64,000 nucleotides of DNA from Cavia porcellus (GCF_034190915.1 NW_026947484.1:82407982-82471981), one strand, 5' to 3'; counted from the first letter of the stretch, positions 44,846 through 56,019 are shown. Notes: a model not told the origin generated them from the letters alone. Translations and numbers: made by a program.

Positions 44846-45005
44846 TTTTTTTTTTTATCTCTAGTAATCTTGAAATTTTTGTGGGGCCTAAAATATAACT
44901 TTAAAATACAACCTTAAAAAAAAAAACAACTCCAAACCCTAGAGACCCTCTATACCATGCTCTTCTTGCCCCTTGAGAGTTATGATCTATTAAGAAGAGA
45001 CTGTC

Positions 45006-45066
45006 AAAGAGGAAGAAGAAGAGGAGGAGGAGGAGGAGGAGGAGGAGGAGGAGGAGGAGGAGGAAG
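45006..45066. repeat. (GGA)n microsatellite between direct repeats
   Basis: About 15 GGA units flanked by GAA units. The array is bracketed by a perfect 14-bp repeat, aagaagagactgtc, at 44992-45005 and 45067-45080. Confidence 0.95.
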
Positions 45067-45179
45067 AAGAAGAGACTGTCTTTCTAATACTTGCTGGGCT
45101 TTATTCTCCTCCACTATCTCAGCAAACAGAATAGTCCCTTTAAGAAGTCTGTTTCCAAGCTTCTCTTGAGGCTTCTTTC

Positions 45180-45440
45180 ACTGAGGGCTCAGCCTCATCT
45201 CTTAGTTCCATCTACAATGCGTCCTTGGCCACTTAACTGTTTTTCACCAAACTCCTCTGACTCCCCAGTTTCCTGGGCTAGTATCCTGCTTGCATTCTTG
45301 TGCCTTTGTCCTAGACTGCTCCCTTGACCTGCTCTTCCCTATCTCATCCATTCTGTCTCAGTTGTCACTCTTTTGAGTTAGTCTTCCCCCAGGCCTGCAC
45401 ATTCACTATGACATGTTTATAATCTCCTTTGTAGCCTTAA
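45180..45440 (+). mobile_element. Possible L2 remnant
   Basis: Pyrimidine-rich text with 'cttccccc' and 'ctcctttgtagccttaatca' resembles the L2 3' region, but only weakly. From 45441 to 45685 nothing is assigned. Confidence 0.3.
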
Positions 45441-45685
45441 TCATGCCAGTACTATTGAATCACTTTTTCTCATGAATGTGTAAAGCACCACACAAAAAAT
45501 CGTTAACATGGTTAGTTATTTCCAGGTGATAGAATTGGGGCTAACTTGTTTCCTTCAGGTTTATTTGCATTTTCTAAAATTTTCTCCTATTAATTAGTAT
45601 TCCTTTGGGGAACAAGAAAAAAGTTCCTAAGATCTGTGTTTGTTGCAAACAGTAGAAGATAGAACACAAAGATGTCACTGGTATT

Positions 45686-45829
45686 ACTTTTTTTTTTTGA
45701 GATATGTTCTCAGTATGTAGTTTAGGCAGATTTTGGACTCTTTGTAGCCTACAGTGGTCTCCAGTTTGTGGCAGTCCTCCTGCTTCAGCCTCCCAACTTC
45801 TGGGACTACAGATGTGCACTACCACATTT
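45686..45829 (-). mobile_element. B1 SINE
   Basis: Poly-T, 'gagatatgttctcagtatgt', both right-half blocks, head ending 'gatgtgcactaccaca'. Confidence 0.9.
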
Positions 45830-46041
45830 TCGTTGCCATTGCCATTTTCATTTTGGTGAATTTTCTTCTAACAAGTTTTGTTTTAGTAATCAAAATGAGA
45901 TTTTAGTGTGTTTCAGAAATTTCTAGGACAGTGTACAACCTATGGCAGTTACACAGCAGCCAGCTGTTTATTATTATTGAAACTCATCAGTATTGTAGTA
46001 TGATAAAGAAACAGGTACTTATTGGTTGTCTGGATGGATTA

Positions 46042-46160
46042 TTTTTTAATTGTTTGAGGCTGGGTTTCCCTTTGTGGTTCAGGCTGGTCTTGAACTTGCA
46101 GTGATTCTTCTGCCTTAGCATCTTAAGTGCTGGGATTATAGGTATGCGTCACATCCTGAA
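46042..46160 (-). mobile_element. B1 SINE
   Basis: 'gaggctgggtttccctttgt', 'gtgctgggattataggtatg'. Confidence 0.88.
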
Positions 46161-46197
46161 TGAAATTTCTTGATGGTATTGAAATTAAGCTGATTCT

Positions 46198-46309
46198 GGG
46201 GCTGGGGATTTAGCTCAGTGGCATAAGCGCCTGCTTGGCAAGCAGGCAGTCGTGAGTTTGATCCCCGGTACCGATAAAAAGGAAAAAGACAAAAAAAAAA
46301 AAAAAAAAA
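46198..46309 (+). mobile_element. ID SINE, young
   Basis: 16-bp target duplication aaattaagctgattct at 46182-46197 and 46310-46325. Near-consensus body with a 21-A tail. From 46326 to 46638 nothing else is seen. Confidence 0.97.
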
Positions 46310-46638
46310 AAATTAAGCTGATTCTTAAGAGATTAGGAGCTAGCACTGTGTTAGAGTATGAGAACTAAGTATGTGTTAATATTTTTTTTTCCCTGCAGTA
46401 TACCCTGATTAGCACATTTGTATGTTTTATAGTATAAAGAGTTGAACAATTGCTTATTTGCACTGTTCTATTTTTCCTTGGTGGTTTGTTCTGCATAGTA
46501 ACAGGTAGATTTCTTCATTATGTTAATATCTGCTGTGTGCCCTTAAGTGTATGTTAGATGTAGATCATACAGTAGTGAACACAATAGACAAGTGATTCTG
46601 TACAGTTTCATGAAAGAGGGTTCTTTTAAGAGTATATT

Positions 46639-46760
46639 TGGTGCCTGGTGTGGTGCTGTAATCCCAGCACTTGGGAGGCTGAGGCAGGAGCATCTTGGTG
46701 AGTTTGAGGCCAGGCTGGATTACATAGTGAGACCCTGTTTCGCTCTGCCCCCACCCAAGC
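46639..46760 (+). mobile_element. B1 SINE
   Basis: 'gctgtaatcccagcacttgg', 'ttacatagtgagaccctgtt'. No internal duplication. Confidence 0.9.
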
Positions 46761-46942
46761 AAAAGAATGTGTATATTAAACTGTACCACTGTATTTTTAG
46801 ATATACAATGGCTTCATCTTTTATTCAGAACTGCAACCTCTGCCTTTATCTTGGATTCTTCTTGGTTTGTGTTTGTCATGTATTGCTGTGATTGGATGCT
46901 TAAGGACTTGGACAATATGTCATCAAAACTCTACTTATTTAT

Positions 46943-47035
46943 TATGGTTTAATGAGATAAGGTCTTGCTGGGTATTCCAGACTGGCCTTGAACTCACAGA
47001 AGTCGTACCTCAGCTTCCCAGAGTGTTGAAACTAG
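46943..47035 (-). mobile_element. B1 SINE
   Basis: 'gagataaggtcttgctgggt', 'cctcagcttcccagagtgtt'. Confidence 0.85.
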
Positions 47036-47072
47036 CCCCTTTTAAACTTTTTTTTGGTGGGGTAGGTAATTT

Positions 47073-47205
47073 TTGAGACAGAGTGTTGCTATGTAGTTTA
47101 GGCTGGTCTCAAATCTAGCTCAGGGTGGCCTAAAACTTGTGGTAATACTACTACCTCAATGTCTGTAGGGCTGGGATTATAGGCACATACCACCATGGCT
47201 GGCTC
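47073..47205 (-). mobile_element. B1 SINE
   Basis: 'gagacagagtgttgctatgt', two right-half blocks, 'ggattataggcacataccac'. It lies close to the previous copy. Confidence 0.9.
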
Positions 47206-47560
47206 TGAAAGCTGTTTTATTAAAGACTTTTTTCTCTTTAAAAAATTGTCTATATAGTTCACTTACTAAATTGGCATCTCATTAACTCTAGCAAAACAGA
47301 GTTCTGCTCTTCTGAGGGATTTCTCAAGAAATTTATCCCATTCCATTTTTCACTCTGGAAGCACAAAATTGTCCCAAACACTTTATGGCTCCTTAAGCCT
47401 GATATCCAGACGTCATTAAACTTGTCATTTCAGCTTCAGAAGTGTCATTGCAGGAACAGTGGGCTTGTTTGCACTGCCTGTGGGTCATCCCTTTATCCAG
47501 TCCAGCCACCCTCTAATCTCATCTCCACCCGTTCATCTTTTAAAATGACCATTCCCTGCG
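47206..47560. other. Intergenic DNA, nothing recognised
   Basis: No assigned feature. The sequence reads as single copy. Confidence 0.35.
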
Positions 47561-47975
47561 CTCCAGAATGAAAATTCCTGCTCCTTCCCCGCCCCAGCGT
47601 TATCTTGCTGGTTCTCCCTTTCATTTTGCTCTCTGTCTTTTCATTTTCTCAAACTAGATTGGCCTTTCACAGTTGTGCCATTTTCCTCCTGGCTCCCCTC
47701 ATATCCCTTCTTTCTGTACAGCTTTCTAGTCTCTGTTTGAATTTGTTTATACTTCCTCAGTACATATAATTTCTCAGGCTAAATCAGCCTCTCTAATGAT
47801 AAACTGTCTTCATATCCATGCTTTTCCACGGTGCTCAGCACACTTCATAGTTCAATAGTTACACTGTTATTTGGTTGTTTCTGTAAACTATAGGGATTCT
47901 ATAAGGACAGGGATCAGATATGTGTATTTATTCCCTTATTTCACACCAGCTTACTTTGCACAGTGTAGATGCTCA
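47561..47975 (+). mobile_element. L2 3' region
   Basis: 'ctataaggacagggatcag' followed by 'gcacagtgtagatgctcaat' is the conserved 3' end of L2 elements. The upstream pyrimidine-rich part fits L2 more weakly. Confidence 0.6.
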
Positions 47976-47984
47976 ATAATTTTT

Positions 47985-48195
47985 TTCTTTTTTTTGGTAT
48001 GAGGATTGATTGAACCTACTGCCTTTGTACTGGGTTTTATAAACCCAGCTTTTAAAATTTTTTTATTTTTTATTTTGATGTATCTTGCTAAGTCACTAAA
48101 TTGGTCACTCTGAGCTAAAATTTACAATTCTCCTTCCTCAGACCATCTCCTAGAATTCTAGAGATTATAAGCAAACACCATTACCTCTGGCTTCA
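47985..48195 (-). mobile_element. Old composite SINE (ID plus B1 parts)
   Basis: A reverse ID-like part (GGTATGAGGATTGATTGAAC) is followed at 48070 by a reverse B1-like part ('atcttgctaagtcactaaat', 'gagattataagcaaacacca'). The order fits a reverse B1-dID. Confidence 0.55.
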
Positions 48196-49203
48196 GTGAA
48201 CATTTGTTGAAGAAATTAATGACTATTATGTATATGAAAAATTAAATCATAAACCAGGACACATATAGGAAATACATTTTAACCATCATGACCCAACACA
48301 CACATAAGCATACATATATAAAATTGAAATAAACATTTCACAAGACAGTGCTATCTGTGCTGTACACTAATTTTTTTGTTCTGTATGACATGAAAATAAT
48401 AAGATATAATGCACTGATTTAGGTAGGACTGTAGTTAAAACGCAGAGCTCTAAGGCAATACTATGCAAGCAAAAGGCCTCATTTTCAACTCCTTTGTTGA
48501 AACATAATTGCTATTTCATCATTATTATTTGATGGAAAGTATAAAATATAGGTTTAAATACCCCCTCCCCCACCCCACTCTTCCTTAAAAAAAATGACTA
48601 CTAGTGAGATCTAGGCCTGCTTAGATGTTCTGGTCTGGTTCCAGGTAGTAGTTCCCCAAAGGAGGGTTGCTAAGGTCCTAGGGAGAAACATCTAGACCTG
48701 CCTCTCAGGTTTTATCTTGCAAATTTCTTTGGTGTACTGATAGGCAGGATTCTTCCACCCAGTTTGGCTGAGCTCATTTCAGATATGTGTTCAGTCACTT
48801 AATTTTAAGATTGTAGCTTTTCGTCAGTTTTGTTTTCTCCATAAGTTAGAAACCAAAATTCTGGCAAGGATAATGTGGATGGAGGCACACAAGTAAGTAT
48901 TTGTGGTTGTATTAATTCAGGAACCTGGCAGCATTGGGGTGCCTGGTTCACCGCATTGCAAGAGCGGTGGTTCTCATAAGTATTCACTTTCTAGCGCTCT
49001 TGGAAGGAAGGCTGTGCACTGTTTAGTCCCACTATAAAGCATCGATGTCTTATAGACTATTTTGCTAACAAAATGTTAGGAAAAACCCTAAGTATTTAGC
49101 AAAAGGACTATTCTAGCAGAACATCTTACTATTTGGTTCTGCTCCTCAGAATGTTCTTTCCTGGCACTACATCCTCTTCTGTTGAACAAGACTGAACAGA
49201 TAG
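48196..49203. other. Intergenic DNA, nothing recognised
   Basis: About 1 kb without an assigned repeat, exon or RNA gene. Confidence 0.35.
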
Positions 49204-49378
49204 CTGGGCATGCTGGCACACACCTGTCATCTCAGCACTCGGGTAGCTGAGGCAGGGAGATTGCAAATTCAAGACTACCCCGAACAATTTGGTGATTTAA
49301 TGAGTCCCTGTCTCAAAATAAATAGCCAGAGTTGAGGATGTAGCTCAGAGTTCAACTCCCCCACACCACAAAAAGCAA
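49204..49378 (+). mobile_element. B1-dID composite SINE
   Basis: B1 part 'gctgggcatgctggcacaca' joined to ID part 'gagttgaggatgtagctcag'. The composite is complete although diverged. Confidence 0.88.
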
Positions 49379-49429
49379 AAAGGTAAATCCTTCACTTTGA
49401 CTCCCTCTTCATGACCTTTGTTTGATTGA

Positions 49430-49582
49430 TTAATTGTTCTGGGGATTTAACCCAGGGTTCTACCACTGAGCTGTGTGGTAGAACCTTTTGTTTTGTTTTG
49501 TTTTGTTTTTGGTGGTGGAGATTGAACCTAGAGCCTCACACATGCTAAGCACACATTTTACCACCAAGGTACATCCTCAGCT
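49430..49582 (-). mobile_element. Two reverse ID fragments
   Basis: 'ggggatttaacccagggtt' (49440-49475) and, after a (TTTTG)n run, 'ggagattgaacctagagcct' (49518-49580). They are separate decayed copies. Confidence 0.65.
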
Positions 49583-49776
49583 TTGCCAGTTGTAATTATT
49601 TACTTTTTCTATTAAAAAGTAATTTATTATCCACGTTACATATTAGTATTTCATTTATTCTTTTTGAATAGGCAATCCAAGGCATAGAATTAAGATAAAA
49701 TTCAGAAGATATAAAAAGATAAAATAGTACATTTTATTATAGTTGGCCTTCAGCTCATTCCCTTCCTTTGATCCAC

Positions 49777-49931
49777 TTTTTTTTTTTTGTCTTTTTGAGA
49801 CAGGATTTAGCTATGCAGTTCAGGCTGGTCTTGAACTTACTTTGTAACCTAGGCTGGCCTGGAATTTGCAGAGATCTTCCTGTCTCAGCCTCCCAAGTGC
49901 TGGGATTACAGGGTGTGTGCCACCACACCCC
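49777..49931 (-). mobile_element. B1 SINE, full length
   Basis: Poly-T, TCTTTTTGAGACAGGATTTAG block, two right-half copies, intact head. Confidence 0.95.
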
Positions 49932-49954
49932 CTCCCTTTTATTTTTGACACTCT

Positions 49955-50043
49955 CACCAGTAAGTGCAGGATGGCCTTGAACTCTCAGCAACCCTTCTCA
50001 GCATCCTGAGTGCTGGGATTATAGGCATGTCCTACTATACCTC
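49955..50043 (-). mobile_element. B1 SINE fragment
   Basis: 'aggatggccttgaactctca', 'cctgagtgctgggattatag'. Confidence 0.8.
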
Positions 50044-50162
50044 AGAGAAAGATGTTCTGTGTAAGCAGCTCTGTAGCATTTTATACAAATAGTAGTTGCT
50101 CTGAGCCTTTTTTCTTCTATTAACACTATATGGAGGTGAGTTTTAAAGTATCTGTATATAGT

Positions 50163-50262
50163 TGGGTACAGTGTACCACTTGAGAGACAGGCAGGAGGAT
50201 TGAGAGTTCAGAAGCAGCCTGGACTATACGGTGAGCCCTATCTTAACAACAACAACAAAACC
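50163..50262 (+). mobile_element. B1 SINE fragment
   Basis: 'gacaggcaggaggattgaga', 'gcagcctggactatacggtg', then an AAC-rich tail. Confidence 0.75.
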
Positions 50263-50344
50263 AAAATAGAACTTGTCATATAGAGTACCACATAGAGTGT
50301 CATACATAGTGGTATGGTTTTTCATTATATACACATACCATGAG

Positions 50345-50712
50345 ATGTATGTCAGCTTCACATCTCTGTGACAAAAAACTGAATCAGCAGATTTTGGCCC
50401 AAGGTTTCAGAGGTCTCATTCTATGATTGTTTAGCATTTTGCCTTTGGGCCTGTGGTAAGGTAGAATACCATGGCAGACAGTGTGTGTGGTAGAAGAAAT
50501 TTCTTCCCGAGTTGCAGTAGGGAAGCAAAACAGGAGAGGAAGGAGCTTCAAAGTCATCTCCACATTGCTGGTGATCTAACTTTTTCCATGTGGCCTCCAA
50601 CTCCTAAAATTTCCACCAGTCTCCCAGTAGCACCATCAGTGGGAGACTAAGCCTTCAACACATGAGCTTTTGGGGGACTTTTAGATCCAAACTACAGGAA
50701 GATACTTCACCA
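50345..50712 (-). mobile_element. MaLR LTR (MST/MT-like)
   Basis: 'tctgtgacaaaaaactgaat', 'aggtttcagaggtctcattc', 'ctcccagtagcaccatcag', 'cacatgagcttttggggga' run in reverse along nearly a complete LTR. Confidence 0.75.
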
Positions 50713-50849
50713 ATGCAATCCTGGAAGTCATTCAGTAACCTGAATGATTCGTAGGATGATCTATCTACTCATATATCATTATTTTAATATTTTAATTGTT
50801 GTAGCTTTACTATATTTTTGGAATTTTTCCAAACTAGTTTTTTACTTTG

Positions 50850-50955
50850 TTTTTTTTTTTTTTTTTTTTGAGTCAAGATCTCACTATGAAGTCCAGGCTG
50901 GCCTTGAACTAGCTGTAGAGTGCTAGGATTACAGTTGTGCACCACTGTGCCTGGC
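50850..50955 (-). mobile_element. B1 SINE
   Basis: Poly-T, 'gagtcaagatctcactatga', shortened head. Confidence 0.9.
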
Positions 50956-51077
50956 AGACAGTACTCTTATTTAACTTTAGAAGCAGTGTGCTCAGTTCTG
51001 AAAACTTATTTATTGCGGACGTATTTAGTTTACAGACTAATCTAGAGAACTATCTTTGAGATGTTTAGAGTTACTTA

Positions 51078-51499
51078 TTTTTTGGTACCTGATAGAACTG
51101 TGGGGGAAAGAGGAGGAGGACTGGCGGCGGCTGAAAAGATAAGAAGTATGAAATATAAATAACCTTTATTTTGGGAATGCAGGGAGAGACACCCCCGACC
51201 CCCTGGGGCATGGCATCTCCACCCTGGGCCGGTGATCTCTCCGTGGAACACGTAGAGTGAGGTACATAAGTAGCCTCTGCTTGGGGTGGAACCTAACGGG
51301 GCATTAGGGATGCACAGGTAGCCCATTGGTCTTAGTTTGGCGCCAGAGGTAATTCCTAAGGGTGGGGGAGATAGGAGCTTTCTGGCTTTACTGGCTACAG
51401 TATCTGGCCTGGGCCAAAACCCTTTCAAGTACCAAGAATTGAACTCAGGACTGTGCTTGCCAGGCAGGTGCTGTGCCGCTGAGCTGTATCCCAGTCCCC
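51078..51499 (-). mobile_element. ID SINE split by a solo LTR
   Basis: The ID reads TTTTTTGGTACC (to 51089), then resumes at 51429 with GTACCAAGAATTGAAC and ends TGAGCTGTATCCCAGTCCC. The break point is the ID's GGTACC motif. Confidence 0.88.
51090..51428 (-). mobile_element. Solo LTR, 339 bp, 5-bp duplication
   Basis: The insert begins TG (TGATAGAACTG) and ends CA (CCCTTTCA) and is flanked by GTACC at 51085-51089 and 51429-51433. A 5-bp duplication is the class III (ERV-L) pattern; class I usually gives 4 and class II gives 6. On the minus strand an AATAAA-type signal near 51158 fixes the orientation. No internal viral sequence is present, as expected after LTR-LTR recombination. Confidence 0.85.
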
Positions 51500-51839
51500 T
51501 TCACTTATGTCTTTTAAGTCCTTATGGTGGACATTTTAAAATTATCTTTATACAGATCTTACACATTTCTTAAGTTTATTCCTTTGATTTTATTTTTTGT
51601 TACTTTGGGGAAATCTCAAAGTCTTAGAAAGCTTGTGGTTTTAATACCTAAAAATTTTTATTTCCCTTTAAAATTTGAGAGTAGATGGCTTTTATGCGCT
51701 ATCACTCTTTGAATACTATTTCCTACGTATTCCTACGTAACCACAATATATCAGTCAAAATTAGGAAGTTAGCATTGATGCATTACTGTCACTAATTTTT
51801 AGATCCTTTATTTTTTTTTATCTGTTACAGTAGATTTTT

Positions 51840-51952
51840 TTTGTTTTTGAAACAGGGTCTGGATATGTAATTTAGCTGCCATGAACTCTTGGCAGTCCTC
51901 CTGCCTCAGGCTCTAGTGTTGGGATTCTAGGTGTGTGCCACTATACCCAGCT
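51840..51952 (-). mobile_element. B1 SINE
   Basis: 'gaaacagggtctggatatgt', 'ggattctaggtgtgtgccac'. Confidence 0.88.
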
Positions 51953-51964
51953 CCTTTCTTTTAT

Positions 51965-52420
51965 ATTTTTTAAATTAATTTTTATTGATATATTTTAGAT
52001 ATATATAAAATGATAACATCATAGGTGACTTGTCCTGTACATGATTATGTCTTGAATCCTTTTTCCCCCATTCCCCTCCCCTCCTCCTTGAACCCCTTTT
52101 CCTGTTCTTTACAATACCTTTTTTTCATTTTCCCTTCCTCTATTCTGTTTCCTTTGTCCTTTCCTTCCTTTTCCTGTCTGGCCTCCCTTGTTCTCCTTCT
52201 CATTTGAACATTTCCTTCCTGCTTCCCAATAGCTATTATATATTTTGGTCCTTACTTAAAATTTAGGTTTTTTATACCAGAGGAACAGTGCAGTATTTAT
52301 TTACATGTGTGTCCGATTTATTTCACTTAAGAGTGTTGTCCTCTGGTCCTTTCATGTTACCAGGTGGCACATATTTTCATTTTGTTCCTTTACTGGAAGC
52401 ATTTCCTTTGATCACTTAGG
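51965..52420 (-). mobile_element. L1 3' end
   Basis: The reverse of the L1 3' UTR and ORF2 end. The C/T-rich stretch at 52060-52200 corresponds to the purine-rich segment of the L1 3' UTR seen at 22875 and 23820. 'gtgtgtccgatttatttcac' matches the end of ORF2. It lacks the ~150-bp repeat unit, so it may be a different subfamily or 3'-incomplete. Confidence 0.75.
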
Positions 52421-52778
52421 ATAGTGTAAGCTTCTTTGCTCTAAAGTTAGTCTTTTTTTTTTTTAAGTATGTTTAAAAAGAAAAATTGTGTAAATAGTAT
52501 TTGGTTCCTTGTCAAGCTTTCAGTTCATTCAGTTATTTTTTACTTATGTCTCCTGTTTTATTCAGTAAACTATAATCTGTTATATATCCTGTTAATATTA
52601 TTATTGAAGTTCAAATTGTTGTAGGCTTGGCCCAAGGAAATTGGGCATGGTGGGTTCTTTGTCTATTTCACATGTCCCATCATTCTTTTTTGTACTCCCT
52701 TTATTTTTGGCATAGTGAGATACTTAGGCTTCACTTGAACTTTGCCTGCCTACCCTAGTTAGAATCTAAGGTCTAGTG

Positions 52779-52972
52779 TAGTGGTGGTGAACCTGTGGTG
52801 TGCATGTTAATTTGTTTTTCTTTTAAGACAAAAGATGTTAAGTAGCATTGTTTTTTCTAAACTAAAATCAGAGCATCAAGTTTAATTGCAGTGTTGGCAC
52901 CCAGCAATCAGTAAGTAGGTTTGGAGCTGCAGTGTGGGTGCTCATTTCTAAAGAGTTAACCAGCCATCACTG
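52779..52972. mobile_element. hAT-like miniature DNA transposon
   Basis: 194 bp with imperfect terminal inverted repeats: TAGTGGTGGTGAACC at the left, and the right end read in reverse is CAGTGATGGCTGGTTAAC. The flanks gtctagtg (52771-52778) and gtctagat (52973-52980) are an imperfect 8-bp duplication, the hAT hallmark. No coding capacity. From 52421 to 52770 nothing is assigned. Confidence 0.6.
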
Positions 52973-53129
52973 GTCTAGATGTTTATTGCTATCAAAGTAT
53001 TGCTTCTGGCTCTTCTCAGTGGGCAGAGATGGAGGTTATGTGGGTGTTCGTATATACATTTATTTACTTATATATGTACACACAAAGAAGGATGTGAGAA
53101 ATGTACTAATACCAAACCATTGTATTTTT

Positions 53130-53215
53130 TCTGTTTTTTGGTACCGGGGAGCGAATTCATGATATCGCGCTTACCAGGCAGGCGCTTTCACCACTGAGCT
53201 AAATCCTCAGCCCCT
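53130..53215 (-). mobile_element. ID SINE
   Basis: Reverse ID with GGTACCGGGGAGCGAATTC. 16-bp target duplication aaaccattgtattttt at 53114-53129 and 53216-53231. Confidence 0.94.
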
Positions 53216-53290
53216 AAACCATTGTATTTTTGGAGTTACTTCATAACTATAAGTTCTGTCCTCCCTCTGTCCCTTCCTTTCTTCCTTTCA

Positions 53291-53428
53291 GTTTCTGAGG
53301 CAGAGAAAAATCTTGCTGTGTATTCCAGGGTGGCCTTGAATTTACTATGTAGCCCAGGCTGGCTTTGAGTTTGCCATGATCTTCCTGTCTCAGCTTCTTG
53401 AGTGCTGGGACCACCACAATGCCTGACT
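53291..53428 (-). mobile_element. B1 SINE
   Basis: 'aaaaatcttgctgtgtattc', two right-half blocks, 'cttgagtgctgggaccacca'. Confidence 0.88.
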
Positions 53429-53572
53429 CTGTTATTTTACTAGACCTTTGGATCTCCTCTAATTTTAAAAAGAAATTTCATCAGTACTCTTAAATGAAAT
53501 CAGTTGGCAGTTTTCTAATTATAAATAGTTTTGTTTCTTAATGTAGGCTTGTATTTTAAGTGATTACCAACT

Positions 53573-53760
53573 GGGTGTGGTAGCTCATGTTTGTAATCTC
53601 ATATTCTGGGAGGGTGAGGCAGGCAGATTGTGCAAGTTTGAGGCCAGCCTGGGCAGTTTAGTGGTTTAGCAAGACCTTGTCTCAAAACGAAAAACTAAAA
53701 AGGACTAGGTGAGTAATATAGCACAAGGATGTTGGGTTCAATCCCTGTACACATGCACAG
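53573..53760 (+). mobile_element. B1-dID composite SINE
   Basis: B1 part 'gggtgtggtagctcatgttt' to 'accttgtctcaaaacgaaa', then ID part 'aggtgagtaatatagcacaa'. Confidence 0.85.
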
Positions 53761-53823
53761 CATACACTCATAGACTTTCAGGTTTACTGTTTTTTATTTC
53801 TTTGTGTGATCTGAGACAGTTTA

Positions 53824-53913
53824 TTTACTTATTTTTGGGTACTGGGGATTGAACTCACGACCTAGCGCTTGCCAGGCAGGTGCTTAAGCTGCTGAGCTAA
53901 ATATCCCCAGCCC
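53824..53913 (-). mobile_element. ID SINE
   Basis: 12-bp target duplication tgagacagttta at 53812-53823 and 53914-53925. From 53926 to 54380 there is only a poly-pyrimidine run (54001-54040) and unassigned DNA. Confidence 0.95.
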
Positions 53914-54389
53914 TTGAGACAGTTTAAATAACATTGGATTATGTTTCTTCAGAATTGAGTAGAATTCCTCAGTGACACCATCTGGGTTTGGTACTTAGAT
54001 TTTTTTTTTTTTTTTCCTTTTTTCTTCTTCTCTTCCTTCAAGGTCTTCTTTGCTGTCTCCTCTTTCTTATGTATTTATTTTTCTTTTTGTGGCGTCTGGA
54101 GAAGAGCTGATAGCAAAGAAGTCCTATCTGGGACTTAGTCCTTGCAGATACGTAGCTTGCAGTTGATTGCATAATGTACTATCTGAAGTTAGCAGAGTGA
54201 TTTCCGTAGTTGAGTCTTATTTTCATCAGCTCTCAAATGGAAATAACCACAGCCTGCTAACCCACCAAACACTTTTAAGAATGAAAATGAGGTAACATAT
54301 TAAAGTACAGTGAGGAACCAAGCAAATGCAGGCCCCTCCTACTGGGGATTGAACCCTTTTCATTGAACGGCGTCGCTGGCAAAGCCCCC

Positions 54390-54960
54390 ATGATACAGGA
54401 GAATGAAACTCCTGACCTACTATATCCAGTAAGAGCTCATGTTCTCTAAAATCAAAGAATGAATTTTAGGAACAACAGAGGTTAAGAGTAGAATATATTT
54501 GAGAGAAAGAAAACTTCTGTCAGAGAGACAGAAGGGGTACCCACGGGGTTGCCAGGGACTTTGTGTTTTCCAGGGACTTTTATAGAGTAAAATGGGGTGA
54601 GATGGGTTCAACGTGGGGAAAACTGGGAACTCGCAAAGCAGATGGGCATAAGGTGGGTCAGAACTATGGTTAACCAATAAGATTAATAGTTCAGGTAAAA
54701 TTGATTTCAGTAGGTACAAATGGGGAAGCGAGTCACGTAGAAAGCCTGCATTTTAAGGGAGCAGTGACAGGGGTTGGAATGATGACTCCTGACTTCCTCA
54801 AGGTAACAGGGGGCTATTTAGAATGTCAGTCCTTAGGATATGGATGCATTTGTTTGATGTTTTGTGTGGAGGCTTGACCCACAGAAGGCGCCAGTCTCTC
54901 CCACAATTGCAAGGTATCATCTGGACTTCTGCACTGACTCTTTCGAGCTAGCCCTATCTC
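54390..54960 (-). mobile_element. Endogenous retrovirus LTR (solo or partial)
   Basis: About 200 bp here ('aaagaatgaattttaggaac', 'gaggttaagagtagaatat', 'cggggttgccaggga', 'cttttatagagta') aligns with 62505-62665 in the same orientation. The TTTATT-type motif near 54495 is a minus-strand polyadenylation signal in the better copy. The boundaries are approximate and no retroviral gene was recognised. Confidence 0.55.
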
Positions 54961-55012
54961 ACTGCCTATAATATTTCTAACTAACTCAGGTGCCTGTAAC
55001 ACCTACTCTGGT

Positions 55013-55060
55013 TTTAAGTTTTGAGACAGGATCTCACTGCCTCTCATAGGCAGGATGTGA
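55013..55060 (-). mobile_element. B1 SINE tail fragment
   Basis: 'tttgagacaggatctcactg'. The head is absent. From 55061 to 55830 nothing is recognised. Confidence 0.6.
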
Positions 55061-55829
55061 ATGTTCAGATAGCTGTAGTTCTCAGTATCTTACTGTGCAG
55101 GTGGAGGCTCATCTCTCGTTCCCCTAGGAGAATGGAGAAAGAGCAAGTGGAGACATTTATTTTGTTATTGGAAACAAAGAAAACTTATGCATCAATCAAA
55201 TGCAGCCCATAGTTTATTTTTGAGACCATTAATGAAAATTTGGTCTTGTAATTATTTGAACCACATTTTATAATCAAGGAAAGGTAACTGATTTTACTGT
55301 GTGCTTGTATCATGCATGACTAGGTTTGTGTTTATTATATGTTGGTTAAATGGCTTGAGACCTGGAGGAAAATTTAAATTTCATCTAGTAGATACTAAAA
55401 GTACTTTGAGGTGTGTTTGTATATCAAGGAAGCTGTGTATTGTTATCAGGGTTAAGGAAATAAAGGATCAACAAATACTTGTGCAGGGTTCTATGCCCAA
55501 CATTGCATATAGAACTAAAATAGTCCAACTCCGTTTTCCTCAGGTGTGAGTTTGTCAAATGGGTAGTTAACAAAAAATATGCAAATTGCCCTAGTTCTCT
55601 AAAATAAAACTTCCTGCTTTTGTAATGGAAAAAAGCATGAATGGTCAGATTACTGTGTGTGGTAGTTTTGAACCTCAGTTTTTCAATATAACTAACACCA
55701 TATATGCTTTATGCCAGTGTGACTCTTTAGGAATAATTTCAGTTTGTCCCTTCTTTTCCTTCCTTGAACCCAGAGCCTTTGTACTTAGCTACATTTTAAG
55801 ACTCTTTTACAATTTTTAAAATTTTGAGC

Positions 55830-55975
55830 CAGGGTCTCCTCATTTGTGCTGGAGTTATAAATGTATATTTACGAAGACTAGCTTTTTTTGAGACAAGGTC
55901 TTGCTGCCTATGCATCCCTTGCTGAGCTCAGGATCTTCCTGGGTCAGTTTCTGGAGGGCTGACCTACCATGCCTT
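55830..55975 (-). mobile_element. Two B1 fragments in series
   Basis: 'tgagccagggtctcctcatt' at 55824-55845 and 'gagacaaggtcttgctgcct' at 55890-55975. Both are diverged. Confidence 0.65.
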
Positions 55976-56019
55976 AACTGTTTAAAATCATATGCTTTTA
56001 TGTAGAAATAAGAATAAGA

